From a virus, in IMG/VR virus record IMGVR_UViG_3300044950_000375, positions 17,509 to 81,508 of that record: 64,000 bases of DNA; one strand, given 5' to 3'. A program made the translations under genes and the position numbers. Shown here in pieces: positions 8,252 to 16,025 of the stretch. The notes beneath the pieces were generated by a model. The model ran no database searches. It was not told the origin of the DNA and saw only the letters and a list, made by a program, of their open reading frames with translations. The number at the start of each line of letters is the position of its first letter. The stretch's first letter is position 1.

Positions 8252-9339
8252 AGATTGCCTTTGAGATCACTGTTTAACAGTTTTTGTTGAGAAATGTCTG
8301 CATAAGTTAGTGTGTTGCCGTGATTGTGTGTCCAAGCACTGTGCTCAATCAGTGCTTTATGATTCATTTGGTCTGCTGTGTAAGGCAAAGCATATGAACT
8401 GGGATTGATTTGTGTCCATTTATTGTAGTATTCAAGGCAGGCTGGTGAATTGGCAATCAACTGTGTTTTTTGTTGCAGTGTATGAAGCTTGATTGGTACT
8501 CCAGAAACCAGTATGCCCTGATCTTGAAGATCCTGAATAGCTATTCTACAACGAGTATAAAGATCAATATTGCTAGACATAAATTCTTTTTCTTCATTGG
8601 AGAACACATGATCAAAAGGCACCAAGCTCAGCAAAAAGTGCATGCGATTCCAATCAGTCCAGGTAATATCCCAACGATCATGCCAGGTCCGACCTGGCAT
8701 GGGTTTTTGAAAAACTCTTAGGTTCAAAATATACTGCTCAAGATCAGCAAGATCTCTTTCATATTCAAAATAACTGTTGACTTGAAAGTGACGGTCTACC
8801 CATTCCATGTACTCCTGATACTGATTTAGATATTTTTCAATCATTTCTGCTTGCACAGTTACTGGATTGGATAAAATTTTGTTGTAGATTGTGTGTTTTT
8901 CTTCAAACGAGTAAACGTTTAGTTTTTTAGCTTCCACTGCAATGCACCAACTCATTACATGTTCAAACAAATTCTTTCGACGAGCTGCAATAATATAAAA
9001 GTTTTCATTGAGGTATTTGTAAAACGCCAGTTGATCGTTTGTGCTGTCTTGACGCTTCTTTAGGTGATAATGTGCCAGACGACTCACAATATCGTGATCA
9101 CAGTTATCAATCATACCAGTTATGGTTTGCAAAGTTTGATGGTAGCCCCAGCCGTCTTGTTTTTTGCCTATAACTGATTGGTTGAACGTTTCGTTGTGAT
9201 AACTTACTAGGCCGTTGGTCAACTCATGCAGATTAATTGTTAGTGGATTGTAGTTTTCATTGATGTTTGCATAGATTGTGATCAATCGTTGCAATAATGT
9301 TGACCCCACTCGATCCGGAGTAAGTATTAGAACATTCAT
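8248..9339 (-). CDS. Sulfotransferase-like P-loop protein
   Basis: A 363-residue protein whose N terminus, MNVLILTPDRVGSTLLQRLI, matches the 5'-phosphosulfate-binding loop of sulfotransferases (a strand, then a loop with Gly-Ser-Thr, then a helix; residues 7-19). This family transfers sulfate from PAPS to hydroxyls or amines of sugars or proteins. The remainder (aromatic, with the motif RTWHDRWD around residue 220) is not diagnostic. The gene heads the minus-strand radical SAM run, and its ATG is separated by only 11 bases from the ATG of a divergently transcribed SGNH hydrolase. A sulfotransferase-like fold is likely; actual sulfotransfer is inferred. Confidence 0.62.
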   Translation of the reverse strand: MNVLILTPDRVGSTLLQRLITIYANINENYNPLTINLHELTNGLVSYHNETFNQSVIGKKQDGWGYHQTLQTITGMIDNCDHDIVSRLAHYHLKKRQDSTNDQLAFYKYLNENFYIIAARRKNLFEHVMSWCIAVEAKKLNVYSFEEKHTIYNKILSNPVTVQAEMIEKYLNQYQEYMEWVDRHFQVNSYFEYERDLADLEQYILNLRVFQKPMPGRTWHDRWDITWTDWNRMHFLLSLVPFDHVFSNEEKEFMSSNIDLYTRCRIAIQDLQDQGILVSGVPIKLHTLQQKTQLIANSPACLEYYNKWTQINPSSYALPYTADQMNHKALIEHSAWTHNHGNTLTYADISQQKLLNSDLKGNL

Positions 9340-9350
9340 TAAAAATATTT

Positions 9351-10058
9351 ATGTACCTAGATTTTGTTTCTCAAAAGATCAACATTCCATTTTATGCCAA
9401 TTTACAGACTGACATCCTGGGCATGGACAGCAAACAGCACTGCTTAAACGCAGAACTATTTAATGCTTGGCCCTTAATAACTTATCAATTCAATCAAGTG
9501 GGATTTCGCACTCACAGCATTGACAAATTTGATCCTAACGCAGTTTTAGTGCTAGGCGATAGTTTTACGCTTGGCCTAGGGGTCAATAGTGCTGATCGTT
9601 TTTCAGACATCATTGAACAGCGTATAAAACATCAGGTGCTAAACTTCAGTTTAAATGGGGCAAGCAATGATTGGATTGCGCGAAAACTCCAACAACTATT
9701 GACCGTGTTTCAACCAAGAGCTATTGTTGTACATTATACATTCAGTCATCGCAGAGAACGACCTAATTTGGATTGGTTAGACGACGAGCGCACTGAATGT
9801 GAACCATTTTATTCATCTCAAGAAAATTTTGATAACTGGGCCGCAAACTTTAACAATATTTGTAGTATGACCAAGCATGTTGCATTAATTCATAGCTTTA
9901 TACCAAACTGGCATGATCACACTGTGAACTATTCTAATTTTGGACTCAATGTACTAACACCACAACATCAAATTGATCATGCTCGTGACGGATTTCATTA
10001 CGGGCCGCTTACACATCAACTGTTGGCTGATAAAATTACCAGCCTTCTTGCTGCCTAA
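9351..10058 (+). CDS. SGNH/GDSL-type hydrolase
   Basis: A 235-residue protein with the block I motif VLVLGDSFTLGLG near residue 65 (GDS with the catalytic Ser). A C-terminal DGFHYGPLTHQLLADKI carries the Asp-x-x-His pair expected for block V. SGNH enzymes are esterases or acetyl hydrolases that often trim acyl groups from sugars. It is the only plus-strand gene among about 43 kb of minus-strand genes. Its start lies 11 bases from the divergent sulfotransferase-like start, and its 3' end overlaps the convergent glycosyltransferase by 23 bases. A second in-frame ATG exists at 9423, but starting there would remove conserved-looking N-terminal sequence. Confidence 0.78.
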   Translation: MYLDFVSQKINIPFYANLQTDILGMDSKQHCLNAELFNAWPLITYQFNQVGFRTHSIDKFDPNAVLVLGDSFTLGLGVNSADRFSDIIEQRIKHQVLNFSLNGASNDWIARKLQQLLTVFQPRAIVVHYTFSHRRERPNLDWLDDERTECEPFYSSQENFDNWAANFNNICSMTKHVALIHSFIPNWHDHTVNYSNFGLNVLTPQHQIDHARDGFHYGPLTHQLLADKITSLLAA

Positions 10059-10968
10059 TAACATCAATCTCGCGGGTCATTATGCCTTGGTTGTGCCAGT
10101 TGGATCTGTAGTGCTTCTTAAAGAACTCGCTTTGTTCTGCTTCCATCACAATCATGGGCAAGCCTAACTGTGTGTTTAAATCCTCTGCCAGTCGTCCGGC
10201 CAACAGTCTAGGTTCTGACGTTTCCACAGTTCGCCACAGTTCAGCTAATGCTTCAAAGTTTTGTACTTGAGTGTGATCCCACTGTGTCAGCATGGTCATG
10301 TATGTGCCTTGACGTGCGCCGGCAATGGCCCAGTAGCCGTGCTCTGCGTCAGCACCCACGTTGTGCCAAATGGTCAGGTGATCCAAGTTGCGTTGATGCA
10401 CACGATCTTGAAACTCTGCTGTGGTGGGTTTGCGTCCACGATCCAAGCACATCTTAACACCTTCACGAAAACCTGCACGCCAAGCATGAAATGCTGATCC
10501 ATTTGGGTAGGTAGTCGAGTAGCAGTTATACATGGGCCAGTATAAGGGATCAAAACAAAATTCTACTTGTGTTTCTGCTGTGCCGTCTGTGGCTTCGTGT
10601 GTACGCATGTTCTGTACAAAATCCTTTGTCCAACTACTGAGGCCGCCGTTGCCATACATCAATCCGTTGATATGGTTACGTGCCCGCCACCGGAACACAG
10701 CACTCTCATATTCTTTGCTAGAAAAAACAAGTGTTTGATTAAAGAACGCCGGATCGGGGAGATTGTCGCCATCGATGAGAATGAATCTATCCGTACTACT
10801 CGCCCGGGCTGCCGCTTTGTGAGCCGCATCGCTCCCCAGAACACCGTCCACCCTTCGAGCCCAAGGCACCATATTCCTAATCTTGATCCAAAATTCTTCT
10901 CGTTGTGGTTCATCGTATGTCAAGTATATGCAGTCTAAATCTGCTATGTCAATTTGATTCAAGGCCAT
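10036..10968 (-). CDS. GT-A-like glycosyltransferase
   Basis: A 310-residue protein. After an N-terminal strand (DCIYLTYDEP), the sequence RFILIDGDNLPDPAFF places an Asp-Gly-Asp at residues 66-68 at the end of a hydrophobic strand. This is the metal- and nucleotide-sugar-binding DxD signature of GT-A glycosyltransferases. The preceding segment VDGVLGSDAAHKAAARAS fits the helix that contacts the nucleotide. Its 3' end overlaps the convergent SGNH hydrolase gene, and its start overlaps the upstream 111-aa gene by 20 bases. The sugar and acceptor are unknown; with two further GT-like genes upstream it may glycosylate the tail fibres or a surface polymer. Confidence 0.65.
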   Translation of the reverse strand: MALNQIDIADLDCIYLTYDEPQREEFWIKIRNMVPWARRVDGVLGSDAAHKAAARASSTDRFILIDGDNLPDPAFFNQTLVFSSKEYESAVFRWRARNHINGLMYGNGGLSSWTKDFVQNMRTHEATDGTAETQVEFCFDPLYWPMYNCYSTTYPNGSAFHAWRAGFREGVKMCLDRGRKPTTAEFQDRVHQRNLDHLTIWHNVGADAEHGYWAIAGARQGTYMTMLTQWDHTQVQNFEALAELWRTVETSEPRLLAGRLAEDLNTQLGLPMIVMEAEQSEFFKKHYRSNWHNQGIMTREIDVIRQQEGW

Positions 10969-11284
10969 ATGTTTGTTTGCTCCATGGTGTTCCGTGTTGA
11001 GTGACTACAACCGCAACATTTTGCGGGTGGCACTGTGTACCTGTATTGCCGGGCACAAGTTTGTCTGATGTGCGAGTAGTAATGTATTTGAGCTTGCGGT
11101 CTACCACACGCACATTGGCAGGTGCCAGACCAAATGTTTCAGCATCAATGTCGATGTAATTACCTGGCAGGTCCTCCATGCTGTAATAAACTGGTTTGCC
11201 TGCATCATTGTAATACAAACGATAGAATACTGGTAACGGCTCGGGCGCAGAATGTAAAATGTCCCAAAACTCTTCAGGTGTCAT
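10949..11284 (-). CDS. Conserved small phage protein, unknown
   Basis: A 111-residue protein beginning MTPEEFWDILHSAPEPLPVF. I chose the ATG at 11282-11284 because it forms an ATGA overlap with the stop of the upstream gene; the longer alternative starting at 11362 would overlap that gene by 82 bases. The body (YRLYYNDAGKPVYYSMEDLP, then a GNYI stretch) resembles a hypothetical protein I recall from T4-like cyanophages near tail genes. No catalytic motif is visible. Its position between glycosyltransferase genes suggests a link to the same pathway, but this is inference only. Confidence 0.68.
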   Translation of the reverse strand: MTPEEFWDILHSAPEPLPVFYRLYYNDAGKPVYYSMEDLPGNYIDIDAETFGLAPANVRVVDRKLKYITTRTSDKLVPGNTGTQCHPQNVAVVVTQHGTPWSKQTYGLESN

Positions 11285-12051
11285 TGATGCCAGTCCTTTA
11301 CATGATAGTGAAAGGCACCCCATTGTGTTTGAGTTTGTATACGCATGGGATCCATTTCCCACACTAACTCATTGGTCCATTGCTGTGTCTTTGTGCCGGC
11401 ATGTGCTTGTTTCATGTGTACAATCCGTGGGTATGTAGCAAATGGCATGGTCACTAGTTCTCTGCCAATTATGTCTGCTGCCATTGCGTACACAAGATCA
11501 GTGCTGGGTACATCTTCGGGAAATTTAATCAGCTTTTTAAACTCTGACCAATTGGCAAATATATCACGCACCAGTACAAAGAAATCTCTGGCTGTTTCAC
11601 TCAATCGCCAGTAAGTTATAGCATTGTACACATCTGGTAAATTGTTAGCATCAAACACTTTTCTATAGTGCCTGGCTGTGCTGACCTGATCCTGCCATGT
11701 TCTGCAACCCGTAGATATCACAACATCTCGATGTCTAAACATAGTCCACCAGTGATCAATCGAACTGGCAATCATCATGTCTGCTTCTAGTTTGATAGTT
11801 TCGCGATAAGGCGAATTAAAAAACACTTGCCAGTCGTTTGCATACAAGTTATCGCGATCGATGTTCTCAATCACACGATAGTAATTGTACAAGGGATCGT
11901 TGGCATGAGTCTTGTCCGTGATCAAGCAAACACTGGCATGAGGATTCCATTGTTTGATTGTTTTTGTCAATGTTCTAGCACAATCCAAGTAGTCAACTTG
12001 GGGCGTGTTCAAGGCCATGATCACATAGCCTTGTTCTTCTATGGGTTTCAA
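11281..12051 (-). CDS. Glycosyltransferase-like protein (GT8-like fold)
   Basis: A 256-residue protein with a first strand YVIMALNT, then VDYLDCARTL, and a strand ending in KLEADMMI at residues 88-94. The same positions in the next gene upstream read LVLDADF, so the two are paralogues. Here the usual DxD is changed to Glu-Ala-Asp, which may still bind metal or may mark a degenerate enzyme. The start at 12051 overlaps the upstream gene by 59 bases. I keep it because it preserves the first beta-strand in alignment with the paralogue; an internal ATG at 12018 would cut it. Acceptor unknown. Confidence 0.6.
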   Translation of the reverse strand: MKPIEEQGYVIMALNTPQVDYLDCARTLTKTIKQWNPHASVCLITDKTHANDPLYNYYRVIENIDRDNLYANDWQVFFNSPYRETIKLEADMMIASSIDHWWTMFRHRDVVISTGCRTWQDQVSTARHYRKVFDANNLPDVYNAITYWRLSETARDFFVLVRDIFANWSEFKKLIKFPEDVPSTDLVYAMAADIIGRELVTMPFATYPRIVHMKQAHAGTKTQQWTNELVWEMDPMRIQTQTQWGAFHYHVKDWHQ

Positions 12052-12838
12052 CTATTGCTCCTAAATCTCTTTTGCCCATGGCATGAAAGTCCAGCCCAAC
12101 AATTGAGACTGTTTTACATTTACCTTGTGCATCTTGATACTCAATATTCCAGAACGTTTCGTTATCAAGCGTTAGTTTGTTTTCGGGTACTACACTGGGC
12201 ATGCCCCAGGGTATGGCATCTACTTTTAGTGTCTGGCCACTCACAATACCCAATGCTATGCTTAGTGCATAGTCGTTTCTGTATGTGGGTTGTGAGATGT
12301 GATAGAGATCTCTGTAGTGCTTCCAGTTCTCACGAATCATCTGCATGGCATCAAATATGTACTGTGCGGTGTTTGATCTGCGAAACATCATCACAGTAGC
12401 CCAGTACATGGGAAATTGGTATGTGCCAAAAGTATTTAAAAATTCTTCCTCAGGCCTAGCAAGATTGTATGCTGATCTAAAGCACATGAAATCTTGTGGG
12501 CTGTCAAGCACCACTTTTAAATCTTCACTATTGATCACAAAGTCAGCATCCAACACTAGAGTTTGCTCCCAAGGTGACAAGTTGTAAGCATCTACTCGGT
12601 TGCTGTTATGCCAAGGTACATGATCTTGTATATCACCAAACCAGCGTGAGTTTTCGCCCAACGGATCAGCATATATCACTTGATCAAACACAGTTTCGTT
12701 GCCGGCAGCAGGATTGTTTGTGACCACTGCTACAGGAATGTTTATGAACTGCTGGACTCGTTCAGCACAAAAGGCCGCCATGTCAAGATAGCGTGTGTGT
12801 TCAGTATCAAATGCAAAGATCAGTGCGCCAGTAGTCAT
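11993..12838 (-). CDS. Glycosyltransferase-like protein with DxD motif
   Basis: A 281-residue protein. An N-terminal strand (ALIFAFDTEHTRYLDMAAFC) precedes a typical nucleotide-sugar fold with IPVAVVTNN near residue 37 and LVLDADFVI near residue 95, giving an Asp-Ala-Asp (97-99) suited to Mn-dependent GT-A chemistry. The motif NRVDAYNLSPWEQTL just before it is common in glycogenin/GT8-like proteins, where the substrate pocket is formed. It overlaps the downstream paralogue by 59 bases and the upstream small gene by four. The product is probably a sugar transferase in the same pathway as the two downstream GT-like genes. Confidence 0.65.
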   Translation of the reverse strand: MTTGALIFAFDTEHTRYLDMAAFCAERVQQFINIPVAVVTNNPAAGNETVFDQVIYADPLGENSRWFGDIQDHVPWHNSNRVDAYNLSPWEQTLVLDADFVINSEDLKVVLDSPQDFMCFRSAYNLARPEEEFLNTFGTYQFPMYWATVMMFRRSNTAQYIFDAMQMIRENWKHYRDLYHISQPTYRNDYALSIALGIVSGQTLKVDAIPWGMPSVVPENKLTLDNETFWNIEYQDAQGKCKTVSIVGLDFHAMGKRDLGAIVETHRRTRLCDHGLEHAPS

Positions 12839-13140
12839 CGTTTGGTGCTAACTTCGTTGTGTTCCAACAGCCAAGCATTCATTTGCTCTTGCCAACGTTG
12901 CATGGCCAAGCTGCGCAGTTCTTCTGGACGTATTTGTACTGGAGTTTCATACAAGTCTAACAGAACTGCATCTCCTGGCGGCACAGTAGCCAAGATGTTT
13001 AGGAGTTCAGGACCAGCACGCCACATGCCACCGCTGTGGGCAAATATCATTCGGGCTTGATATTTCTCTTGAAGTATGCGCTTGGCAGCCACATGGTCAA
13101 ATCGAGCACGGCTGTGCGAAATTAAATCGTCAGTGTTCAT
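12835..13140 (-). CDS. Conserved small phage protein, unknown
   Basis: A 101-residue protein starting MNTDDLISHSRARFDHVAAK, then YQARMIFAHSGGMWRAGPEL. I recall similar proteins of unknown function in T4-like marine phages. An upstream in-frame ATG at 13182 would add 14 hydrophobic residues, but it lies within the terminator and promoter-like sequences, so 13140 is preferred. The gene is the first of the minus-strand glycosyltransferase/radical SAM run, directly behind a terminator and a sigma70-like promoter. Its stop overlaps the next gene by four bases. No catalytic motif was identified. Confidence 0.72.
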   Translation of the reverse strand: MNTDDLISHSRARFDHVAAKRILQEKYQARMIFAHSGGMWRAGPELLNILATVPPGDAVLLDLYETPVQIRPEELRSLAMQRWQEQMNAWLLEHNEVSTKR

Positions 13141-13146
13141 GTTACG

Positions 13147-13175
13147 ATTGTACAGGATGTACAGGGAAAAGTAAA
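13147..13175 (-). promoter_or_regulatory. Sigma70-like promoter with overlapping TGTACA repeat
   Basis: On the minus strand, TTTACT (13170-13175), a 17-base spacer and TACAAT (13147-13152) form a plausible promoter. The same -10 hexamer is used before gp55. The -10 overlaps TGTACA-TCC-TGTACA (13149-13163), two copies of a palindromic hexamer that look like an operator. The downstream ATG (13138-13140) begins only six bases after the -10, so the transcript would be leaderless or nearly so. Confidence 0.45.
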
Positions 13176-13195
13176 GGGGCAACAGCCCTTTTTGG
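13164..13195 (-). terminator. Rho-independent terminator after structural gene
   Basis: Directly after the stop of the 332-aa structural gene the minus strand reads AAAGGGC-TGTT-GCCCCTTT followed by ACTTTT. This gives a GC-containing stem with a short loop and a U-rich tail. It separates the late tail fibre genes from the glycosyltransferase/radical SAM run. Confidence 0.7.
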
Positions 13196-14194
13196 TTAAG
13201 CTACTGATGCAGTTACTGTGGGTGTGCCCCAGCTAGCCGATAGGTAAGTAGTTGATGGTGGCTGAATTAAAACCATTGTGGTTGGTGCAGTTCCAAAGCC
13301 AGAATAAGGAGAACCTGTGTTTGTGCCACCTGAAATGTTTGTGCTTTGGCCTGCGCCTGTTCGAGAGGAACTATTCCAAGTTGTGGTGAAAGTCAATGTA
13401 GTGGCACCAGCATTTTTGGCCGCAGTAGTCAAAATATAGTCACCAGTATACGGACTAACGTCATCGTTCAATTGAAATATTGATGTGGCAGCAGCGCCAG
13501 CAGTTAACGAATACCACCCAGTAGTTGTTGCTAGTGTGGTTTGAGTGCCACCTGTGCCACCTGCTCTTGTGGTTCCTGTGTAACTAGTGCCACCGATTGT
13601 TTGTGCAGCACCATTAACACGTCCGACAAATGCAAGACTGCCAACTTTTCCCACAAATGTGTTCCAGTCTGGATCATTATCTGTGCCAGTAGACGACTTG
13701 TTATAGTATACTCGAACAATGCCGCCTGCATTCCAAAAATATCTTGCTTGATCAGCTGACGGAAAAGTTACAGTGTGGGTAAATGTAATAGTCCAGGCAT
13801 TGGTGCCAGTACCAGTGCCTGATGTTTTAGATGTGGTTCCTAAAAAACTTTGATTTAATGTTCCGGCATTTGAAGCACTGCCGCGATTGGTATTGCAATT
13901 GGTAATGTCTGTGGCCACAGCCGCCAACACACTAATAGTTTGCCCCGCGGTAGGAGCAGATCGAGAAGTAATAGTTGTGCCGGTTTGACTGCCCATAGTG
14001 GCAAGTGTGTTGACCAAACTGGCCCAGTTTGTAGCTGTCACAGTGCCGCCAGCACTCACTGTACTTAGAGCACTTTGTCCCCAGCCACTGTCGGTTGAGC
14101 CTGTGCTCCAGATGTTATTGATGTTTGGCGATCCAGTGCTTACAAACCCGTTAAAGTCTGATGCTTGAATTAATCCACCGCTTGAATATGTCAT
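13196..14194 (-). CDS. Virion structural protein, Gly/Ser/Thr-rich, tail-fibre associated
   Basis: A 332-residue protein, very rich in Thr, Gly, Ser and Asn, with almost no charged residues in long stretches. It opens MTYSSGGLIQASDFNGFVST and has a region around residues 150-170 (YFWNAGGIVRVYYNKSS) recalling virion proteins of T4-like cyanophages. The low-complexity beta-rich composition fits a fibre or surface-exposed tail component. It lies directly downstream of the fibre gene (12-base gap with a GGAAC ribosome-binding stretch) and ends at a terminator. No enzymatic motif is visible. Confidence 0.7.
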   Translation of the reverse strand: MTYSSGGLIQASDFNGFVSTGSPNINNIWSTGSTDSGWGQSALSTVSAGGTVTATNWASLVNTLATMGSQTGTTITSRSAPTAGQTISVLAAVATDITNCNTNRGSASNAGTLNQSFLGTTSKTSGTGTGTNAWTITFTHTVTFPSADQARYFWNAGGIVRVYYNKSSTGTDNDPDWNTFVGKVGSLAFVGRVNGAAQTIGGTSYTGTTRAGGTGGTQTTLATTTGWYSLTAGAAATSIFQLNDDVSPYTGDYILTTAAKNAGATTLTFTTTWNSSSRTGAGQSTNISGGTNTGSPYSGFGTAPTTMVLIQPPSTTYLSASWGTPTVTASVA

Positions 14195-14206
14195 TGTTTG
14201 TTCCGA

Positions 14207-15988
14207 TTACTTTATAGTCACAATTGCTTCTATTGTACCTGGACCAGGGGTGAGTTTGTCAACCAGTGCTCGTCCAATTACGTTGAATGCTGTGGCTTCA
14301 CCTGGTTGAGCAGCTCTGGCCATGCCTGAACCTGCTGATACCAATCTGTCACCTTTGCGCACTACTCCAATTACTTGCACCGGAACACGGCCAGTCATTG
14401 CAACTGGTGGATGCGTGTCGTCTTCTCCAGCGCCGCCATTCATTAGGTAGGCTGCTCTTGTACTTATAACGCCAAACACATTTTCGCTTAAATCTTGTTG
14501 AGATCTTGTGATTTCAGCTGTACCGCCTAGTTCAACTACGGTACCAGGTGCCAGTTCTTCATCAGCTGCAAAACGTTCTGCAACGTCAGCATACAAGGCT
14601 GTGGTGGCTGTGGCAAACAATCGATTGAAATAACTAGCAGAGGATCCAATATTGCCCACAGCATTTGTGCCAGTGTGTTCGATACTTGGTGTGCTCAATC
14701 CAGTGACAATTGCTCCGGTAGTGGCCAGCACCATGACATTCCCAATGCCGCCAATTGTAAATGCAATATTGCCGCCGGATGATGTAACATTGCCTTCTGA
14801 AGTGCCGTTTTCAATTTTGGTAACACTAACAGCTGAACTCAATCCAGTAAGCTGACTACCGTTGCCCAAGAAAAATCCAGCACTGACGTTGCCTACACCA
14901 GAAACTCTGCCTGATCCGAATAGTACGTTACCACCTGTAATATTACCTGTGCCAGAAACTATTCCAGAACCAAATAGCACGTTTCCACCAGTGATGTTGC
15001 CTGTGCCACTCACAATGCCAGATCCAAATAACACATTGCCGCCAGTTATATTACCGGTTGCGCTGACCAGACCAGCAGTTCTTATGTTACCACCTTGGAC
15101 GTTTCCAGTTACTGTAGCAAGGCCAGCAGTAATAAGATTGCCGCCTGTAGCATTGCCGGTTGCTGACATTATTCCACCGGTTAAAAGATTGCCACCTGTA
15201 ATATTCCCAGTAGTACTAACTGAGCCGCCGGCAGGTGGAATTACATTGCCAATAAAGTTTGGAGCAGTAATATTGCCAGTGGCACTAACTAATCCAGTGA
15301 CAAAAACGCCTGTGCTGGCCACAGTTTCAACAACACTTCCAGCAACTGCTAACGTGATGTTGGCTGGGTTGCTGATGTTGCCGCTGCTGTTGCCAATATT
15401 CCAGACTGTAAAGCCTTTGTAAATTTTAGGAAATCCCAATCCAACGTATGCACTACTATTACCAGCTGGTGTAAAGTCAGCAACTTTACTAATAATACCA
15501 ACCAAGTCACCAGCAGCATACAATCCTGTGACAACATAACCTGTGGTACCATCGCCAATGGTAAGGGGTATAGCGCCAGATTGTCCTTCGATACTTGAAT
15601 ATGCTGGACCAACCACAATAAATGTGCTAGGGGCCACTGAACAAACTTTTAACTGCTGATTTGTGGTATCATACCACAAGTCTCCTTGTACAGCAGGGCT
15701 TGGTGCTGTAGATGATGATGTGGCACCGCTAATAACTTTCCAGGTTGTTCCTGAATAAACTTTCAATAGTGTATTGGTGCTGTCCCACCATAGTTGTCCA
15801 GTAAGCGGAGCAGCAGGTGCTGTTGTGTTAGCTGAATTTTCCAACAAGTGAATAAAATTGTCGTCTAGGAACTGCCCGTACCCAGCATAATTTTTGCCGA
15901 TCAACGTCATCGAACTGGCAGTGTTTACAGTACCATCTGTTATGGTAGCAAACGTTGTGCCGTTTGTTAGATTAATTGTATATGCCAT
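14207..15988 (-). CDS. Tail fibre-like protein with internal 18-residue repeats
   Basis: A 593-residue protein. Residues 1-115 carry two related segments ending in GQLWWDSTNTLLKVYSGTTW and GDLWYDTTNQQLKVCS, a module seen in marine T4-like tail fibres. The middle (about residues 255-370) consists of beta-repeats of the form GNITGGNxLxxxGxxSxT. The last ~130 residues (from ADVAERFAADEEL) form a more charged globular domain with PGTVVELGG and VPVQVIGVVRKGD, typical of a fibre C-terminal or chaperone-like domain. It has its own TATAAATA late promoter and a strong ribosome-binding site (AGGAACAAGG). Likely a receptor-binding or fibre shaft protein. Confidence 0.75.
   Translation of the reverse strand: MAYTINLTNGTTFATITDGTVNTASSMTLIGKNYAGYGQFLDDNFIHLLENSANTTAPAAPLTGQLWWDSTNTLLKVYSGTTWKVISGATSSSTAPSPAVQGDLWYDTTNQQLKVCSVAPSTFIVVGPAYSSIEGQSGAIPLTIGDGTTGYVVTGLYAAGDLVGIISKVADFTPAGNSSAYVGLGFPKIYKGFTVWNIGNSSGNISNPANITLAVAGSVVETVASTGVFVTGLVSATGNITAPNFIGNVIPPAGGSVSTTGNITGGNLLTGGIMSATGNATGGNLITAGLATVTGNVQGGNIRTAGLVSATGNITGGNVLFGSGIVSGTGNITGGNVLFGSGIVSGTGNITGGNVLFGSGRVSGVGNVSAGFFLGNGSQLTGLSSAVSVTKIENGTSEGNVTSSGGNIAFTIGGIGNVMVLATTGAIVTGLSTPSIEHTGTNAVGNIGSSASYFNRLFATATTALYADVAERFAADEELAPGTVVELGGTAEITRSQQDLSENVFGVISTRAAYLMNGGAGEDDTHPPVAMTGRVPVQVIGVVRKGDRLVSAGSGMARAAQPGEATAFNVIGRALVDKLTPGPGTIEAIVTIK
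14898..15215. repeat. Tandem coding repeat, 51-54 bp units, about six copies
   Basis: Inside the tail fibre gene, units of 54 bp (at 14898, 14952, 15006 and 15060) and then 51 bp (at 15114 and 15165) encode GNITGGN-type segments. The first three copies are nearly identical at the protein level (VLFGSGIVSGT) and differ mainly at third codon positions. Such arrays can expand or contract by slippage or recombination and so change fibre length. Confidence 0.8.
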
Positions 15989-16017
15989 GTTGGTCGCCTT
16001 GTTCCTATATTTTTCTA

Positions 16018-16025
16018 TATTTATA
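16018..16025 (-). promoter_or_regulatory. T4-type late promoter box
   Basis: The minus strand carries TATAAATA, 29 bases before the tail fibre ATG. It is followed by an AT-rich leader and the ribosome-binding stretch AGGAACAAGG. This is the exact T4 late consensus, in one of the few real intergenic gaps. Confidence 0.75.

Noticed and set aside
9340-9350. Bidirectional promoter between the divergent genes
   Set aside because: Only 11 bases separate the two ATGs, too short for any promoter.
14898-15215. CRISPR-like regular repeat array
   Set aside because: Repeats are contiguous 51-54 bp coding units without spacers and encode a beta-repeat in frame.
14862-15422. 186-aa Pro/Leu/Val-rich plus-strand frame
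   Set aside because: It is the antisense reading of the tail fibre repeats; the periodic composition is caused by the repeats.
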